Source of the DNA: Candidatus Binatus sp.
Lineage (GTDB): Bacteria; Desulfobacterota; Binatia; Binatales; Binataceae
Length of the DNA stretch: 64,000 bases
Assembly: GCF_036567905.1 (NCBI RefSeq)
Contig: NZ_DATCTO010000101.1
Coordinates: 1 to 64,000, forward strand
Direction: 5' to 3'
In this document: positions 12,777 through 19,953 of the stretch, one piece after another
How positions within the stretch are numbered: position 1 is the first letter of the stretch
Layout of the letters: every line of letters begins with the position of its first letter
Position numbers and translations under genes: made by a program
The notes under the pieces: model-generated
The model's input: only the letters and a program-made list of their open reading frames with translations
The model's database searches: none
Told to the model about the DNA's origin: nothing

Positions 12777-12860
12777 CGCGGCGTGCCGAAATTGGAAGAC
12801 GGGCCGATTCTGGGGATCGGTGAGCGCAAGCTCGTGCGGGTTCGATTCCCGTCGCCGCGA
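12777..12860 (+). tRNA. tRNA-Leu-like (type II) gene with abnormal anticodon loop
   Basis: The 84-nt stretch folds as a full class II tRNA: acceptor CGCGGCG/CGCCGCG (7 of 7 pairs), D-stem CCG/CGG with the leucine-type loop AAATTGGAAGA, anticodon stem CCGAT/ATCGG (5 of 5), long variable arm GAGC-GCAA-GCTC, T-stem GCGGG/CCCGT, T-loop TTCGATT and discriminator A73. All stems are intact, but the anticodon loop (12809-12815) reads TCTGGGG, so position 33 is C instead of the near-universal T and positions 34-36 are TGG, which would read a proline codon on a leucine body. The encoded 3' end is CTA, not CCA. It may be a tRNA remnant or a non-decoding tRNA mimic. Confidence 0.7.
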
Positions 12861-12872
12861 CTATCTTGGGAC

Positions 12873-12901
12873 TTGACGCAGATACGAAGATGCGCTATAG
12901 T
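12873..12901 (+). promoter_or_regulatory. Promoter of the transposase operon
   Basis: TTGACG (12873-12878), a 17-bp spacer and TATAGT (12896-12901) form a strong sigma70-type promoter. The transposase ATG at 12908 begins six bases after the -10 box, just where transcription should start, and there is no Shine-Dalgarno sequence, so the mRNA is probably leaderless. The -35 box sits in ACTTGACGCA, a 10-mer that also occurs in the terminal inverted repeats. Confidence 0.7.
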
Positions 12902-12907
12902 TGAATC

Positions 12908-13918
12908 ATGGCAAAAGGACAAAGAAAAGCTGGATCAGCGAAGTCGGAAATCGTGGCCGCGTTGCCAAAGGCGTGCGCGGATGATCTTGCGGCGGTCGAG
13001 TTTTTCGAGGCAAGGCGCTGGGGCGTAACTGGCCCGTGTTGCCCGCGCTGCGGCGATACCGACGTTTACAAGATGACCGACCGCAAAACCGGCCAGCGTA
13101 ACAGGCGCTACCTGTGGATGTGCCAAGGCTGTAAGAAACAGTACACCGTCCGCGTCGGTACGGTTCTCGAAGAGAGTCTGATTCCATTGCGCCATTGGGC
13201 GTATGCGTTTTGGGCCGGGGCCGCGTCCAAGAAAGGCGTCTCCTCGATGCAGATTCAACGGATGACCGGGCTTAGCTACAAATCGGCGCTGTTCATGATG
13301 CATCGGGTTCGGTTCGCGATGGCGGAAGATTGGAAGGGCCAGCCGAAACTTAGCGGCATAGTCGAAACTGACGAAACCTATGTCGGCGGCAGGCCGCGCA
13401 ATAAGCAGTTGCGACCGGGGCCGCGTATCGGAAAGGGTAAGAAAACTCCGGTCGTATCACTGGTCGAGCGTGGCGGCAACATCCGTTCGTTCGTAACCGT
13501 GGATGTGACGGCGGCAAATGTCGGGCGGATTCTTGCGGAGAACGTCAGCCGCGATTCTCACCTGATGACCGACAGCGCGGCAATCTATATGCGCGGCCCT
13601 GTCACCAAGCCATTTGCGCGACACGGATTCACCGATCATTCAAGGGGTCAATATGCGAAGCCGGACGGCACGCACAGCAACACGGTAGAATCCTCGTTTT
13701 CGCTGCTCAAGCGCGGCATCTACGGGACTTTTCACAATGTCAGCCGCAAACATTTGCATCGGTACGTTGCCGAGTTTGATTTCCGCTGGAATGCGCGGAA
13801 AGTAGATGACGGCGAGCGTTTGGCGCGTGCAATTCGAGGCGCGGAAGGCAAGCGGCTGCGCTACAAAGAGCCAGTGGCAACACTTCCGCCTGCTCCGATA
13901 CAAGGGACGCCATTTTGA
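12908..13918 (+). CDS. IS1595-family transposase
   Basis: 336 aa. An N-terminal zinc ribbon (Cys45/Cys48 in CPRC and Cys72/Cys75 in CQGC) is followed by the ISXO2-like DDE-type domain: Asp155 in ETDETYVGG, Asp222 in LMTDSAAIY, and the HSNTVESSFSLLKRGIYGTFH block (Asn258, Glu261, Lys268) that supplies the last catalytic residues in this family. The arrangement is complete with no frameshift, so the enzyme should be active. Its stop codon overlaps the TTG start of the methyltransferase gene, so the two are translationally coupled. Confidence 0.95.
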   Translation: MAKGQRKAGSAKSEIVAALPKACADDLAAVEFFEARRWGVTGPCCPRCGDTDVYKMTDRKTGQRNRRYLWMCQGCKKQYTVRVGTVLEESLIPLRHWAYAFWAGAASKKGVSSMQIQRMTGLSYKSALFMMHRVRFAMAEDWKGQPKLSGIVETDETYVGGRPRNKQLRPGPRIGKGKKTPVVSLVERGGNIRSFVTVDVTAANVGRILAENVSRDSHLMTDSAAIYMRGPVTKPFARHGFTDHSRGQYAKPDGTHSNTVESSFSLLKRGIYGTFHNVSRKHLHRYVAEFDFRWNARKVDDGERLARAIRGAEGKRLRYKEPVATLPPAPIQGTPF

Positions 13919-15537
13919 ATCGACTCTATTACGGCGACAATCTCGAAGTTCTCCGCAAGGAGATCAAAGACGAATCGGTTGATCTCATTTACCTCGATCC
14001 GCCTTTCAACAGCCAAGCAACGTACAACGTCCTGTTCAAAGCGCCGACTGGCGAGCAGTCGCACGCCCAGATCGAGGCGTTCGAGGATACTTGGCACTGG
14101 GGGGAATCCGCAGAGCGCGCTTTCGATGAAGTGATGAGCAGTGGCAATACCGCCGCATCGGAACTGCTCCGCGCCTTGCGCACATCCCTCCATGAAAACG
14201 ACATGATGGCCTACCTCGCGATGATGGCGATCCGCCTGTTGGAATTGCATCGCGTCTTGAAAGCAACCGGCTCGCTCTACCTGCATTGCGATCCGACCGC
14301 GAGCCATTACTTGAAAATGCTGTTGGATGGAATCTTCAACGTTTCTAACTACCGGAATGAGATCATATGGAAGCGCCGAGTTGGTATGAGCAGTGCCGTT
14401 CACGAATCGAACCGATTCGGAATATGCACCGACACGATTTTATTCTACGCGAAATCTGACAGTGCCCAGTTCCGTCCGCAGTACAACTTGGATGACCCTG
14501 ATTACCAGAGGTATATTGAAGAACGGTTTACAATGGTCGATGAAAAGGGCGAACAATTTCAGCCCACAAGCCTTGTAAATCCTGCCTTTCGGCCAAATCT
14601 CATCTACGAATACAAGGGGTACAAGCCGCCACCAAACGGCTGGATGATTACCAAGGAAAAGATGACGCAATGGGATAAGGAAGGAAAAATCTACTTTCCA
14701 AAACATCCCGGCAGACGTTTGCGAAGAAAGAGCTACGCAAAAGAACTGAAAGGGATGCCGATTCAGAATCTATGGACTGACATTCCAGAAATTAACTCGC
14801 AGGCGCAAGAACGATTAGGCTACCCGACCCAGAAACCGATAGCGCTGCTCGCGCGCATCATTGAGGCGTCCAGCGACCCCGGCGATGTTGTCCTCGATCC
14901 GTTCTGCGGATGCGGTACGGCGATCCACGCTGCGCAAAAACTCAAGCGCCAATGGATCGGAATTGATGTTACTCACCTAGCTATTTCGCTGGTAGAAAAG
15001 CGGCTGAAAGATGCGTTCCCCGGAATCACGTACGAGGTTCACGGTACGCCAAAAGATTTGGACGGTGCGCGCGATCTGGCCGCTCGCGACAAGTATCAAT
15101 TCCAGTGGTGGGCAGTCTCGCTCGTTAATGCGGTGCCTTTCGGCGGCAAGAAAAAAGGCGCGGACACCGGCATCGACGGGTTGATCTACTTCAAGGATTT
15201 CCGCGACGGGAAAATCACTACCGAGAAAGCCGTTGTATCCGTCAAGGGCGGCGAGAATGTAAGCGTTAGCATGATCCGGGATCTCGCCCACGTTGTGGAT
15301 CGAGAAAAGGCGAAGATGGGCCTGTTTATTACGCTCGCGGAGCCGACCGACCCGATGGGGAAGGAAGCGCTCAAGGAAGGCTATTTCGAGACGAGTACCG
15401 GCGGCAAATACCTGAAACTTCAAATTTCCACGATTAAAGAACTGCTCGCGGGCAAAAGGCCCGATCTGCCATCACCCGACCCCGGCCAGTTCGCGAAGGC
15501 CGAAGTGGAGGCCAAGGAACAAGGCAAGCTTCTATGA
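13915..15537 (+). CDS. Beta-class DNA methyltransferase with C-terminal nuclease-like domain
   Basis: 540 aa, TTG start overlapping the transposase stop (TTGA). Motif order is that of a beta-class amino-methyltransferase: DPPF at residues 28-31, then TQKP at 305-308 and the AdoMet loop DPFCGCGT at 328-335. The C-terminal 140 residues form a separate domain of restriction-endonuclease-like type, with Asp421 in GIDG and Ser442-x-Lys444 in VVSVKGG, matching a D...(D/E/S)xK layout as in Mrr-like nucleases. One polypeptide could therefore methylate and cut, or the C-domain may only bind DNA. It is not a simple solitary methyltransferase. Confidence 0.9.
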   Translation: MNRLYYGDNLEVLRKEIKDESVDLIYLDPPFNSQATYNVLFKAPTGEQSHAQIEAFEDTWHWGESAERAFDEVMSSGNTAASELLRALRTSLHENDMMAYLAMMAIRLLELHRVLKATGSLYLHCDPTASHYLKMLLDGIFNVSNYRNEIIWKRRVGMSSAVHESNRFGICTDTILFYAKSDSAQFRPQYNLDDPDYQRYIEERFTMVDEKGEQFQPTSLVNPAFRPNLIYEYKGYKPPPNGWMITKEKMTQWDKEGKIYFPKHPGRRLRRKSYAKELKGMPIQNLWTDIPEINSQAQERLGYPTQKPIALLARIIEASSDPGDVVLDPFCGCGTAIHAAQKLKRQWIGIDVTHLAISLVEKRLKDAFPGITYEVHGTPKDLDGARDLAARDKYQFQWWAVSLVNAVPFGGKKKGADTGIDGLIYFKDFRDGKITTEKAVVSVKGGENVSVSMIRDLAHVVDREKAKMGLFITLAEPTDPMGKEALKEGYFETSTGGKYLKLQISTIKELLAGKRPDLPSPDPGQFAKAEVEAKEQGKLL

Positions 15538-15704
15538 AAAAAATCACTAAGCCCAAACGCCGCACCCCCGGTCCCGCGCCGGATGTCCTGAAAATCGAGG
15601 GCAACTGGAAGGATGCCGTTACCAAGGCGCTTCAAGCGAAGAAGCCGGCCGCCGGCTGGCCGAAGATGAAACCCCGAAGGGGTGTGACAAGTCGCCCAGT
15701 ATGA
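15534..15704 (+). CDS. Small basic protein coupled to the methyltransferase
   Basis: 56 aa. Its ATG overlaps the methyltransferase stop (ATGA), which favours a real, coupled gene. The sequence starts with a lysine- and arginine-rich stretch (MKKITKPKRR) and contains GNWKDAVTKAL followed by KKPAAGWPK. I recall short proteins of this shape from phage and mobile DNA but cannot name a family with certainty. It is probably a small nucleic-acid- or protein-binding accessory of the methyltransferase. No catalytic residues are apparent. Confidence 0.6.
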   Translation: MKKITKPKRRTPGPAPDVLKIEGNWKDAVTKALQAKKPAAGWPKMKPRRGVTSRPV

Positions 15705-15751
15705 TATGACAGAAAGTCAGCTTTACGAATTAACTTCTGGAGGACACTCAA

Positions 15752-15916
15752 ATGCCACAAGTTCCCAACCCATGGCACTCGATCAAGGAAAACCACTATC
15801 ACGACAACACAAAGTGCGGGCCGGGCAGCGAGATTCCGAAGCATAATCAGGTTCCGGGAACCGGCGGCAAAGAGAAATGTAAGGACTGTGCGAAGCTGGA
15901 TAGCGAAGGAAAATAG
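15752..15916 (+). CDS. Small cysteine/histidine protein
   Basis: 54 aa (MPQVPNPWHSIKEN...). A good ribosome site, CTGGAGGA, lies 7 bases before the ATG. The body holds several possible metal ligands: His9, His15, His18, Cys22, and a CKDC pair near residues 43-46, which together resemble a compact zinc site. It follows the 56-aa gene by 47 bp on the same strand and is likely the last gene of the transposase-methyltransferase operon. Function unknown. Confidence 0.6.
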   Translation: MPQVPNPWHSIKENHYHDNTKCGPGSEIPKHNQVPGTGGKEKCKDCAKLDSEGK

Positions 15917-15925
15917 GCCCGACAG

Positions 15926-16240
15926 CTAGGGCCAGAACGTCATTTCCCAACAAGGGCCGTGCAGCTCGCCATCTTCGACGGTGTAGTAGCGGCGGAGTGT
16001 TGCCACTTTCAATCTGTGCCCTAGCGCGATTGCGACCGCTCGGAATCCTTCATGTTTCTGGCCATGGAATCGAACAGTCGGCTCAGGAAATGAGTGGCCG
16101 CGACCCCCTTGGCACGATTCAAACGTCTCGATCCCATTGTCCCAAAGAATCTTCACTGCACGGCGGATTCTGGGATCGATTAGGCGAACCCCTTTCCCCG
16201 TAAACGGAGGAGGCGCAATGCGACTATTCTTCATGGCCAT
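15926..16240 (-). CDS. Small conserved protein of unknown function
   Basis: 104 aa. The core GIETFESCQGGRGHSFPEPTVRFHG followed by a C-terminal WEMTFWP resembles small proteins often found in phages and mobile elements. A Cys-Gln-Gly-Gly segment and conserved His residues could form a site, but no activity is known to me. It reads inward from the right inverted repeat and converges on the 54-aa gene, leaving only 9 bp between stop codons. An alternative ATG two codons in (16234) is possible. Confidence 0.65.
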   Translation of the reverse strand: MAMKNSRIAPPPFTGKGVRLIDPRIRRAVKILWDNGIETFESCQGGRGHSFPEPTVRFHGQKHEGFRAVAIALGHRLKVATLRRYYTVEDGELHGPCWEMTFWP

Positions 16241-16251
16241 AAACGGGCGCT

Positions 16252-16275
16252 AATTGCGTCAAGTACATACTCCCG
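16252..16275 (-). repeat. Right terminal inverted repeat
   Basis: Exact 24-bp reverse complement of 10569-10592, ending ...ACATACTCCCG. It is followed immediately by the second copy of the duplicated target GAGCAATT. Confidence 0.95.
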
Positions 16276-16283
16276 GAGCAATT
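16276..16283 (+). repeat. Right target-site duplication GAGCAATT
   Basis: Second copy of the 8-bp duplicated target. Removing the element and one copy rejoins leuS-downstream DNA to the region upstream of the enoyl-CoA hydratase gene. Confidence 0.92.
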
Positions 16284-16624
16284 TATACCATCTGTAGTGG
16301 TTTTGGGACGGCTGCGCTCTATGGCTAGCTTTGTTCCGTCAAAAATTATTTCTGCTAAAAGCGGAGGCCGCCCGATTTCGGGCGAACCCGGCCAGTATGA
16401 GGCATCGTGACGGTTGTCCATACCGTACGCGTAGCACGCTAAATCCGCCGCGGTCAGGCTGAACAGTTCATCCCCAAACCCGGCCTGAAATCCGGGTTCA
16501 GCTTCATCGAAACTGAACGAGCGCCCAAATCGCCGCGAACCTTGATGGATGCGCGCTGCCCGTGCGATGCTTCGGGCCGATACGACGCTAGATCCTTTTC
16601 ATGATCACGCAAGGAGCGACCGAC
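16284..16624. other. Spacer upstream of the enoyl-CoA hydratase gene; possible disrupted small ORF
   Basis: Holds no intact gene I can support. A minus-strand frame from ATG 16421 (MDNRHDASYW...) runs into the transposon's right end. If the element is removed, it continues on the left side to a stop at 10524, giving 60 aa, so the insertion may have broken a small gene. At 16457-16470 is GGCTGAACAGTTCA, shared with a palindrome upstream of the phage protease gene (51067). Confidence 0.4.
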
Positions 16625-17395
16625 ATGGCCGAGGAAGTGCTCAAAGTCACACGCCATCCGAATTACGCGGTGTTGACGCTAAACCGTCCCGAAAAACGCA
16701 ACGCGCTGAATCAGCCGTTGATCGAGGCGCTCAACAATGCGCTCGCCAAGTTCGAAAGCGACCGCGAAATCCGTGCGCTGCTCCTGCGTAGCGAAGGAGC
16801 AAGCTTTTGCTCGGGAATCGATCTGAAGGAAGTCGCCGAGGCCAGCGCCCCTCACAACCCGACTTCGCTCGAGGCCGTGTTCGGCCGATTGGAGCGGTTC
16901 CCGGTGCCGACCATCGCGGCTATCCAGGGCGCCGCGATCACTGGCGGACTTGAGCTGGCGCTCCATTGCGACCTTCGAATCGCGTCGGAAAACGCCAGGA
17001 TGGGCATGACGCTCGGACGCGTCGGGCTGGTGGTGCCGTATGATTTCGCGCGCAAGCTGATCGAGGTTTGCGGATCGGCCAACACCGCATGGATTCTCTA
17101 CAGCGCCGACCTGCTCGACGCCGAGCACGGCCGCCGCATGAATCTCGTTCACGAGGTCGTCCCTGACGCGAAGCTCGGCGAGGCGGCGACGCGGCTGGCC
17201 GAGAAGATCGCCGACAACGCGCCGCTGTCTCTGCGCGCGATGAAAGCGACGGTGCGCCGATGCATGAGCGAGAGCTTCGACGCGTGGCACGCCGATCTGT
17301 TGCAGATGGCGCGCTCGGTGCGCGACAGCCACGACGCCCGGGAAGGCGTGCGCGCGTTCCTGGAAAAGCGCAAGCCGGCCTGGAAGGCCGAGTAG
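16625..17395 (+). CDS. Enoyl-CoA hydratase/isomerase family protein
   Basis: 256 aa crotonase-fold protein that probably hydrates or isomerises an acyl-CoA. The start at 16625 is preceded by AAGGAG at the right distance; an upstream in-frame ATG at 16601 would place that ribosome site inside the gene. Crotonase marks include NRPEKRNALN near the start, the oxyanion-hole segment SEGASFCSGIDLKE, and AAIQGAAITGGLELALHCDLRIAS for the second oxyanion amide. Substrate cannot be told. No beta-oxidation partners are adjacent. Confidence 0.9.
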   Translation: MAEEVLKVTRHPNYAVLTLNRPEKRNALNQPLIEALNNALAKFESDREIRALLLRSEGASFCSGIDLKEVAEASAPHNPTSLEAVFGRLERFPVPTIAAIQGAAITGGLELALHCDLRIASENARMGMTLGRVGLVVPYDFARKLIEVCGSANTAWILYSADLLDAEHGRRMNLVHEVVPDAKLGEAATRLAEKIADNAPLSLRAMKATVRRCMSESFDAWHADLLQMARSVRDSHDAREGVRAFLEKRKPAWKAE

Positions 17396-17441
17396 CGCTC
17401 CGTTGGCACGGCGGCCAGTGAATCCGCGTGCTGCATGATGA

Positions 17442-17514
17442 CCGGCGGCAATTTCCGCCGGCCGTGCATCGCGTCGGATGGGCGCTGAGAAATAACCGGG
17501 CCGCGTCGCGGCCC
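17442..17514. terminator. Two hairpins between convergent genes (terminator region)
   Basis: CCGGCGG-CAATTT-CCGCCGG (17442-17461) and GGGCCGC-GTC-GCGGCCC (17498-17514) both form perfect 7-bp stems between the convergent enoyl-CoA hydratase and GalT-like genes. Read on the minus strand, the second is followed by the T-rich GGTTATTTC, so it is a reasonable terminator for the GalT-like gene. The first lacks a T-tract. Confidence 0.5.
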
Positions 17515-17525
17515 CTGAAAATCCC

Positions 17526-18563
17526 TCACTCCGAATGCCTGCCCAGTGCGTTGCGGATCGCGCCGGCGCTCTCCAGCAGCGTGCTCGGCAGGTTCAAGGT
17601 TCCCGCGACATTTGAATATGGATAGAGCCGCGCGTTGAGATGCGCGTGCAGGGGAATTCCCTCGCCCTGGTGAATTTCATAGTCAAGCGGCAACGGCCCG
17701 AGGATCATCAGTATTCGATGGATCGCATTTGCGAATTGGCGCATCTGGTCCGGCCTCAGATCCGATAGCAAGCCCCGATAGTTGGGCATCACGACCTCGT
17801 AGCTGCGCGGGAATCCGCCCATCGGGCTCGCATAGCTGACGACAGAGTCGGCGCGATCGATCACCAGCCCCAGGCGCTCCATCAGCGCGACGATCTCGTG
17901 CCATAGATGAGGACTCTCACGCTCGGCGCGGGCCTCCGCGAGCACGGCCGGAAACGGCTCCGGCGATCCGATGATCTGCTGATGCAGATGCGGCTGCGAG
18001 GCGCCCGACTCGCGCCCCTGATTCTTGCGGATTACAACCGAGCAAACGTCCGGATTATCCAACGCGAGGCGCATCACCCGCGCATCGGCTTGCATCAGAT
18101 GAAGGAAATGACCGCCGCCGAGCGCGCCGGTAAACATCAGATCGGCCTGCGATCGCGGCGCGTCGATAAAATGACGCGGATCTTCGACGACGATGTACGA
18201 CTCGTTGCGATTTCCGGTCAACTCCGCGGGAATGCGCGGGAAGAGGTTGTTGATCACGCGCACCACCCAGGTTGCGCCATCGGCAGTCTTCGCCCCGTTC
18301 CATTCGGGGATTTCATCCGCAGTCATCCGAAACAGCTCGCGCGGCGCGAGCCCTTCGTTGCCCGCACAGAAAGGACATGACTCGGTCGAGCGGCGAATAG
18401 CCTCAGCGCTGAGATGCGGGGTGTCGGGATCGGCGCTCTCGCGGCCGCCGAGCGTGAAGGCGAAGCTCTTGCCGCGAACATCGACAACGTATGAAATCAC
18501 GCCGGTGATCGGATTCTTGATCCAGACCAGGGAACCATCGCGGATTTCGCATTCTATCGGCAT
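17526..18563 (-). CDS. Galactose-1-phosphate uridylyltransferase-like protein (HIT superfamily)
   Basis: 345 aa, the GalT family size. Zinc-type CPFC (Cys63, Cys66) precedes LAPRELFRM; VRVINNLFPRIP is the GalT-typical substrate loop. The nucleotidyl-transfer site reads SQPHLHQQ (His192-Leu-His194-Gln), whereas classical GalT has HPHGQ, so substrate may differ. Members of this branch transfer nucleotidyl groups between sugar-1-phosphates or phosphorylate ADP-like substrates. It is monocistronic and convergent with the crotonase gene; no galactose genes are nearby, so a galactose role is not assured. Confidence 0.82.
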   Translation of the reverse strand: MPIECEIRDGSLVWIKNPITGVISYVVDVRGKSFAFTLGGRESADPDTPHLSAEAIRRSTESCPFCAGNEGLAPRELFRMTADEIPEWNGAKTADGATWVVRVINNLFPRIPAELTGNRNESYIVVEDPRHFIDAPRSQADLMFTGALGGGHFLHLMQADARVMRLALDNPDVCSVVIRKNQGRESGASQPHLHQQIIGSPEPFPAVLAEARAERESPHLWHEIVALMERLGLVIDRADSVVSYASPMGGFPRSYEVVMPNYRGLLSDLRPDQMRQFANAIHRILMILGPLPLDYEIHQGEGIPLHAHLNARLYPYSNVAGTLNLPSTLLESAGAIRNALGRHSE

Positions 18564-18795
18564 CGGAGCGTGATAACCTTTAACAATTGCCGGCGCGCCA
18601 TTTCAACGCCGGCTCGAAACCGTCGCGAGCCGGGGATCGCCTTGACTACGGCTCCCGGCTCCATTATCCCAAATGCTGAGGACGGGGAACCGGCGAAGCC
18701 GGGACAAATTGGGGTCTGGCGATCCGCATGCGCGGCCACCAGCCTTTTTTTTGGCTGCCATCGCTAATCGCCAGCGTCTCCGTGAATGATCAAAA

Positions 18796-19947
18796 ATGCC
18801 GCAGATGAAGAAATACCTGTTCACGCCCGGGCCGGCTGCCGTACCGCCCGAGGTTTTGCTCGAGATGGCGCGTCCGATCATCCACCATCGCACGCCCGAG
18901 TTCAGTGCTGCGCTCGATCAGGCTCGCGATCGGATGAAACCTCTCTTCGGCACCTCGAGCGAGGTAATCCTGCTCGCGTCCACCGGCACCGGTGGGATGG
19001 AAGCGGCGGTGACGAATTTGCTGGCGCCGGGCGAACATGCGATCTACGTCAACGGCGGCAAATTCGGTGAGCGATGGGGCAAGTTGCTCGCCGCGTTCGG
19101 CATGATTGGGCACGAGGTGCGGGTTGAATGGGGCCGCGCCGCACGGCCCGGGCAAATCGAGGATGCGTTCAAGGCGTATCCCGAGTCGCGCGCCGTGCTG
19201 GTGCAGGCTAGCGAAACTTCCACTTGCGCGGTGCATCCGGTGGCCGAGATCGGCGAGGTCAGCCGCAAGCGCGGCGCGATGCTGATCGTCGATGGAATCA
19301 CGTCGGTCGGGGTCTTCGAACAGAAGATGGACCAATGGGGCATTGACGCATTCGTCACGGGCAGCCAGAAGGCGCTCATGCTTCCGCCGGGTCTCGGAAT
19401 GGTCGCGCTGTCGGCGCGCGCTTTGGACGTCGCGAAGAAAACCAGGACGCCGCGCTTCTATTTTGATTTGCTCAAAGAATTGAAGGCGCAGCGCGACGAG
19501 CATACCACCGCATGGACCGCGGCCGTGTCGCTGATCTGCGGGCTGAACAAATCACTTGAAATGATTCACGCCGAAGGTCTGCCGCAGGTTTACGCGCGTC
19601 ACGCGCTGATGGCGCAGGCCACTCGCGACGCTGCCGCGGCGCTCGGGCTGAAACTGCTGTCGCCCGACAATCCGGCTCCGGGGGTCACCGGAATCCTGGT
19701 CCCCGAAGGTCTCGACGGCGGTAAACTGGTCAAGTTCCTGCGCGACAGCCTGGGCGTGTCGGTTCAGGGCGGCCAGGATCAGATGAAGGGCAAGCTCGTG
19801 CGCATCGGGCACATGGGTCATTTGAGCCCGTTCGACATGCTCATCGCGGTCGGCGCGCTCGAGATGGGACTTAAGCAGATTGGCGCAAACATTCAACTTG
19901 GCGCCGGCGTAGCCGCCGTTCAGGCACGCCTGGCACGGAGCATTTGA
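18796..19947 (+). CDS. Class V aminotransferase (alanine-glyoxylate/serine-pyruvate type)
   Basis: 383-aa PLP enzyme of the alanine-glyoxylate aminotransferase family. FTPGPAAVPPEVL is the usual N-terminal motif; the lysine that holds PLP is in VTGSQKALMLPPG, preceded by VDGITSVG. It ends 6 bp before serA, and in several lineages this pair makes serine with the aminotransferase substituting for SerC. The in-frame ATG at 18805 (MKKYLFTPGP) may be the true start; neither has a strong ribosome site. Confidence 0.9.
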   Translation: MPQMKKYLFTPGPAAVPPEVLLEMARPIIHHRTPEFSAALDQARDRMKPLFGTSSEVILLASTGTGGMEAAVTNLLAPGEHAIYVNGGKFGERWGKLLAAFGMIGHEVRVEWGRAARPGQIEDAFKAYPESRAVLVQASETSTCAVHPVAEIGEVSRKRGAMLIVDGITSVGVFEQKMDQWGIDAFVTGSQKALMLPPGLGMVALSARALDVAKKTRTPRFYFDLLKELKAQRDEHTTAWTAAVSLICGLNKSLEMIHAEGLPQVYARHALMAQATRDAAAALGLKLLSPDNPAPGVTGILVPEGLDGGKLVKFLRDSLGVSVQGGQDQMKGKLVRIGHMGHLSPFDMLIAVGALEMGLKQIGANIQLGAGVAAVQARLARSI

Positions 19948-19953
19948 ATCAAC

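Larger units (their letters stand above)
10569..16275. mobile_element. IS1595-family transposon with passenger genes (5.7 kb)
   Basis: Bounded by 24-bp perfect terminal inverted repeats (10569-10592 and 16252-16275, beginning CGGGAGTATG and ending TTGACGCAATT) and flanked by an 8-bp direct duplication. It carries an IS1595-type transposase plus a methyltransferase, an HNH nuclease, two membrane proteins, three small proteins and a tRNA-like gene. Simple IS1595 elements are about 1 kb, so this is a transporter-type element with cargo. Base composition inside, especially 11300-12600, looks visibly less GC-rich than the flanking chromosome. Intact ends and identical target duplications suggest a recent insertion. 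Confidence 0.93.

Noticed and set aside
18796-19947. Considered the class V aminotransferase as the missing ArnB
   Set aside because: ArnB belongs to the DegT/DnrJ fold group; this enzyme's motifs fit alanine-glyoxylate aminotransferase, and it is beside serA, about 8 kb from arnC.
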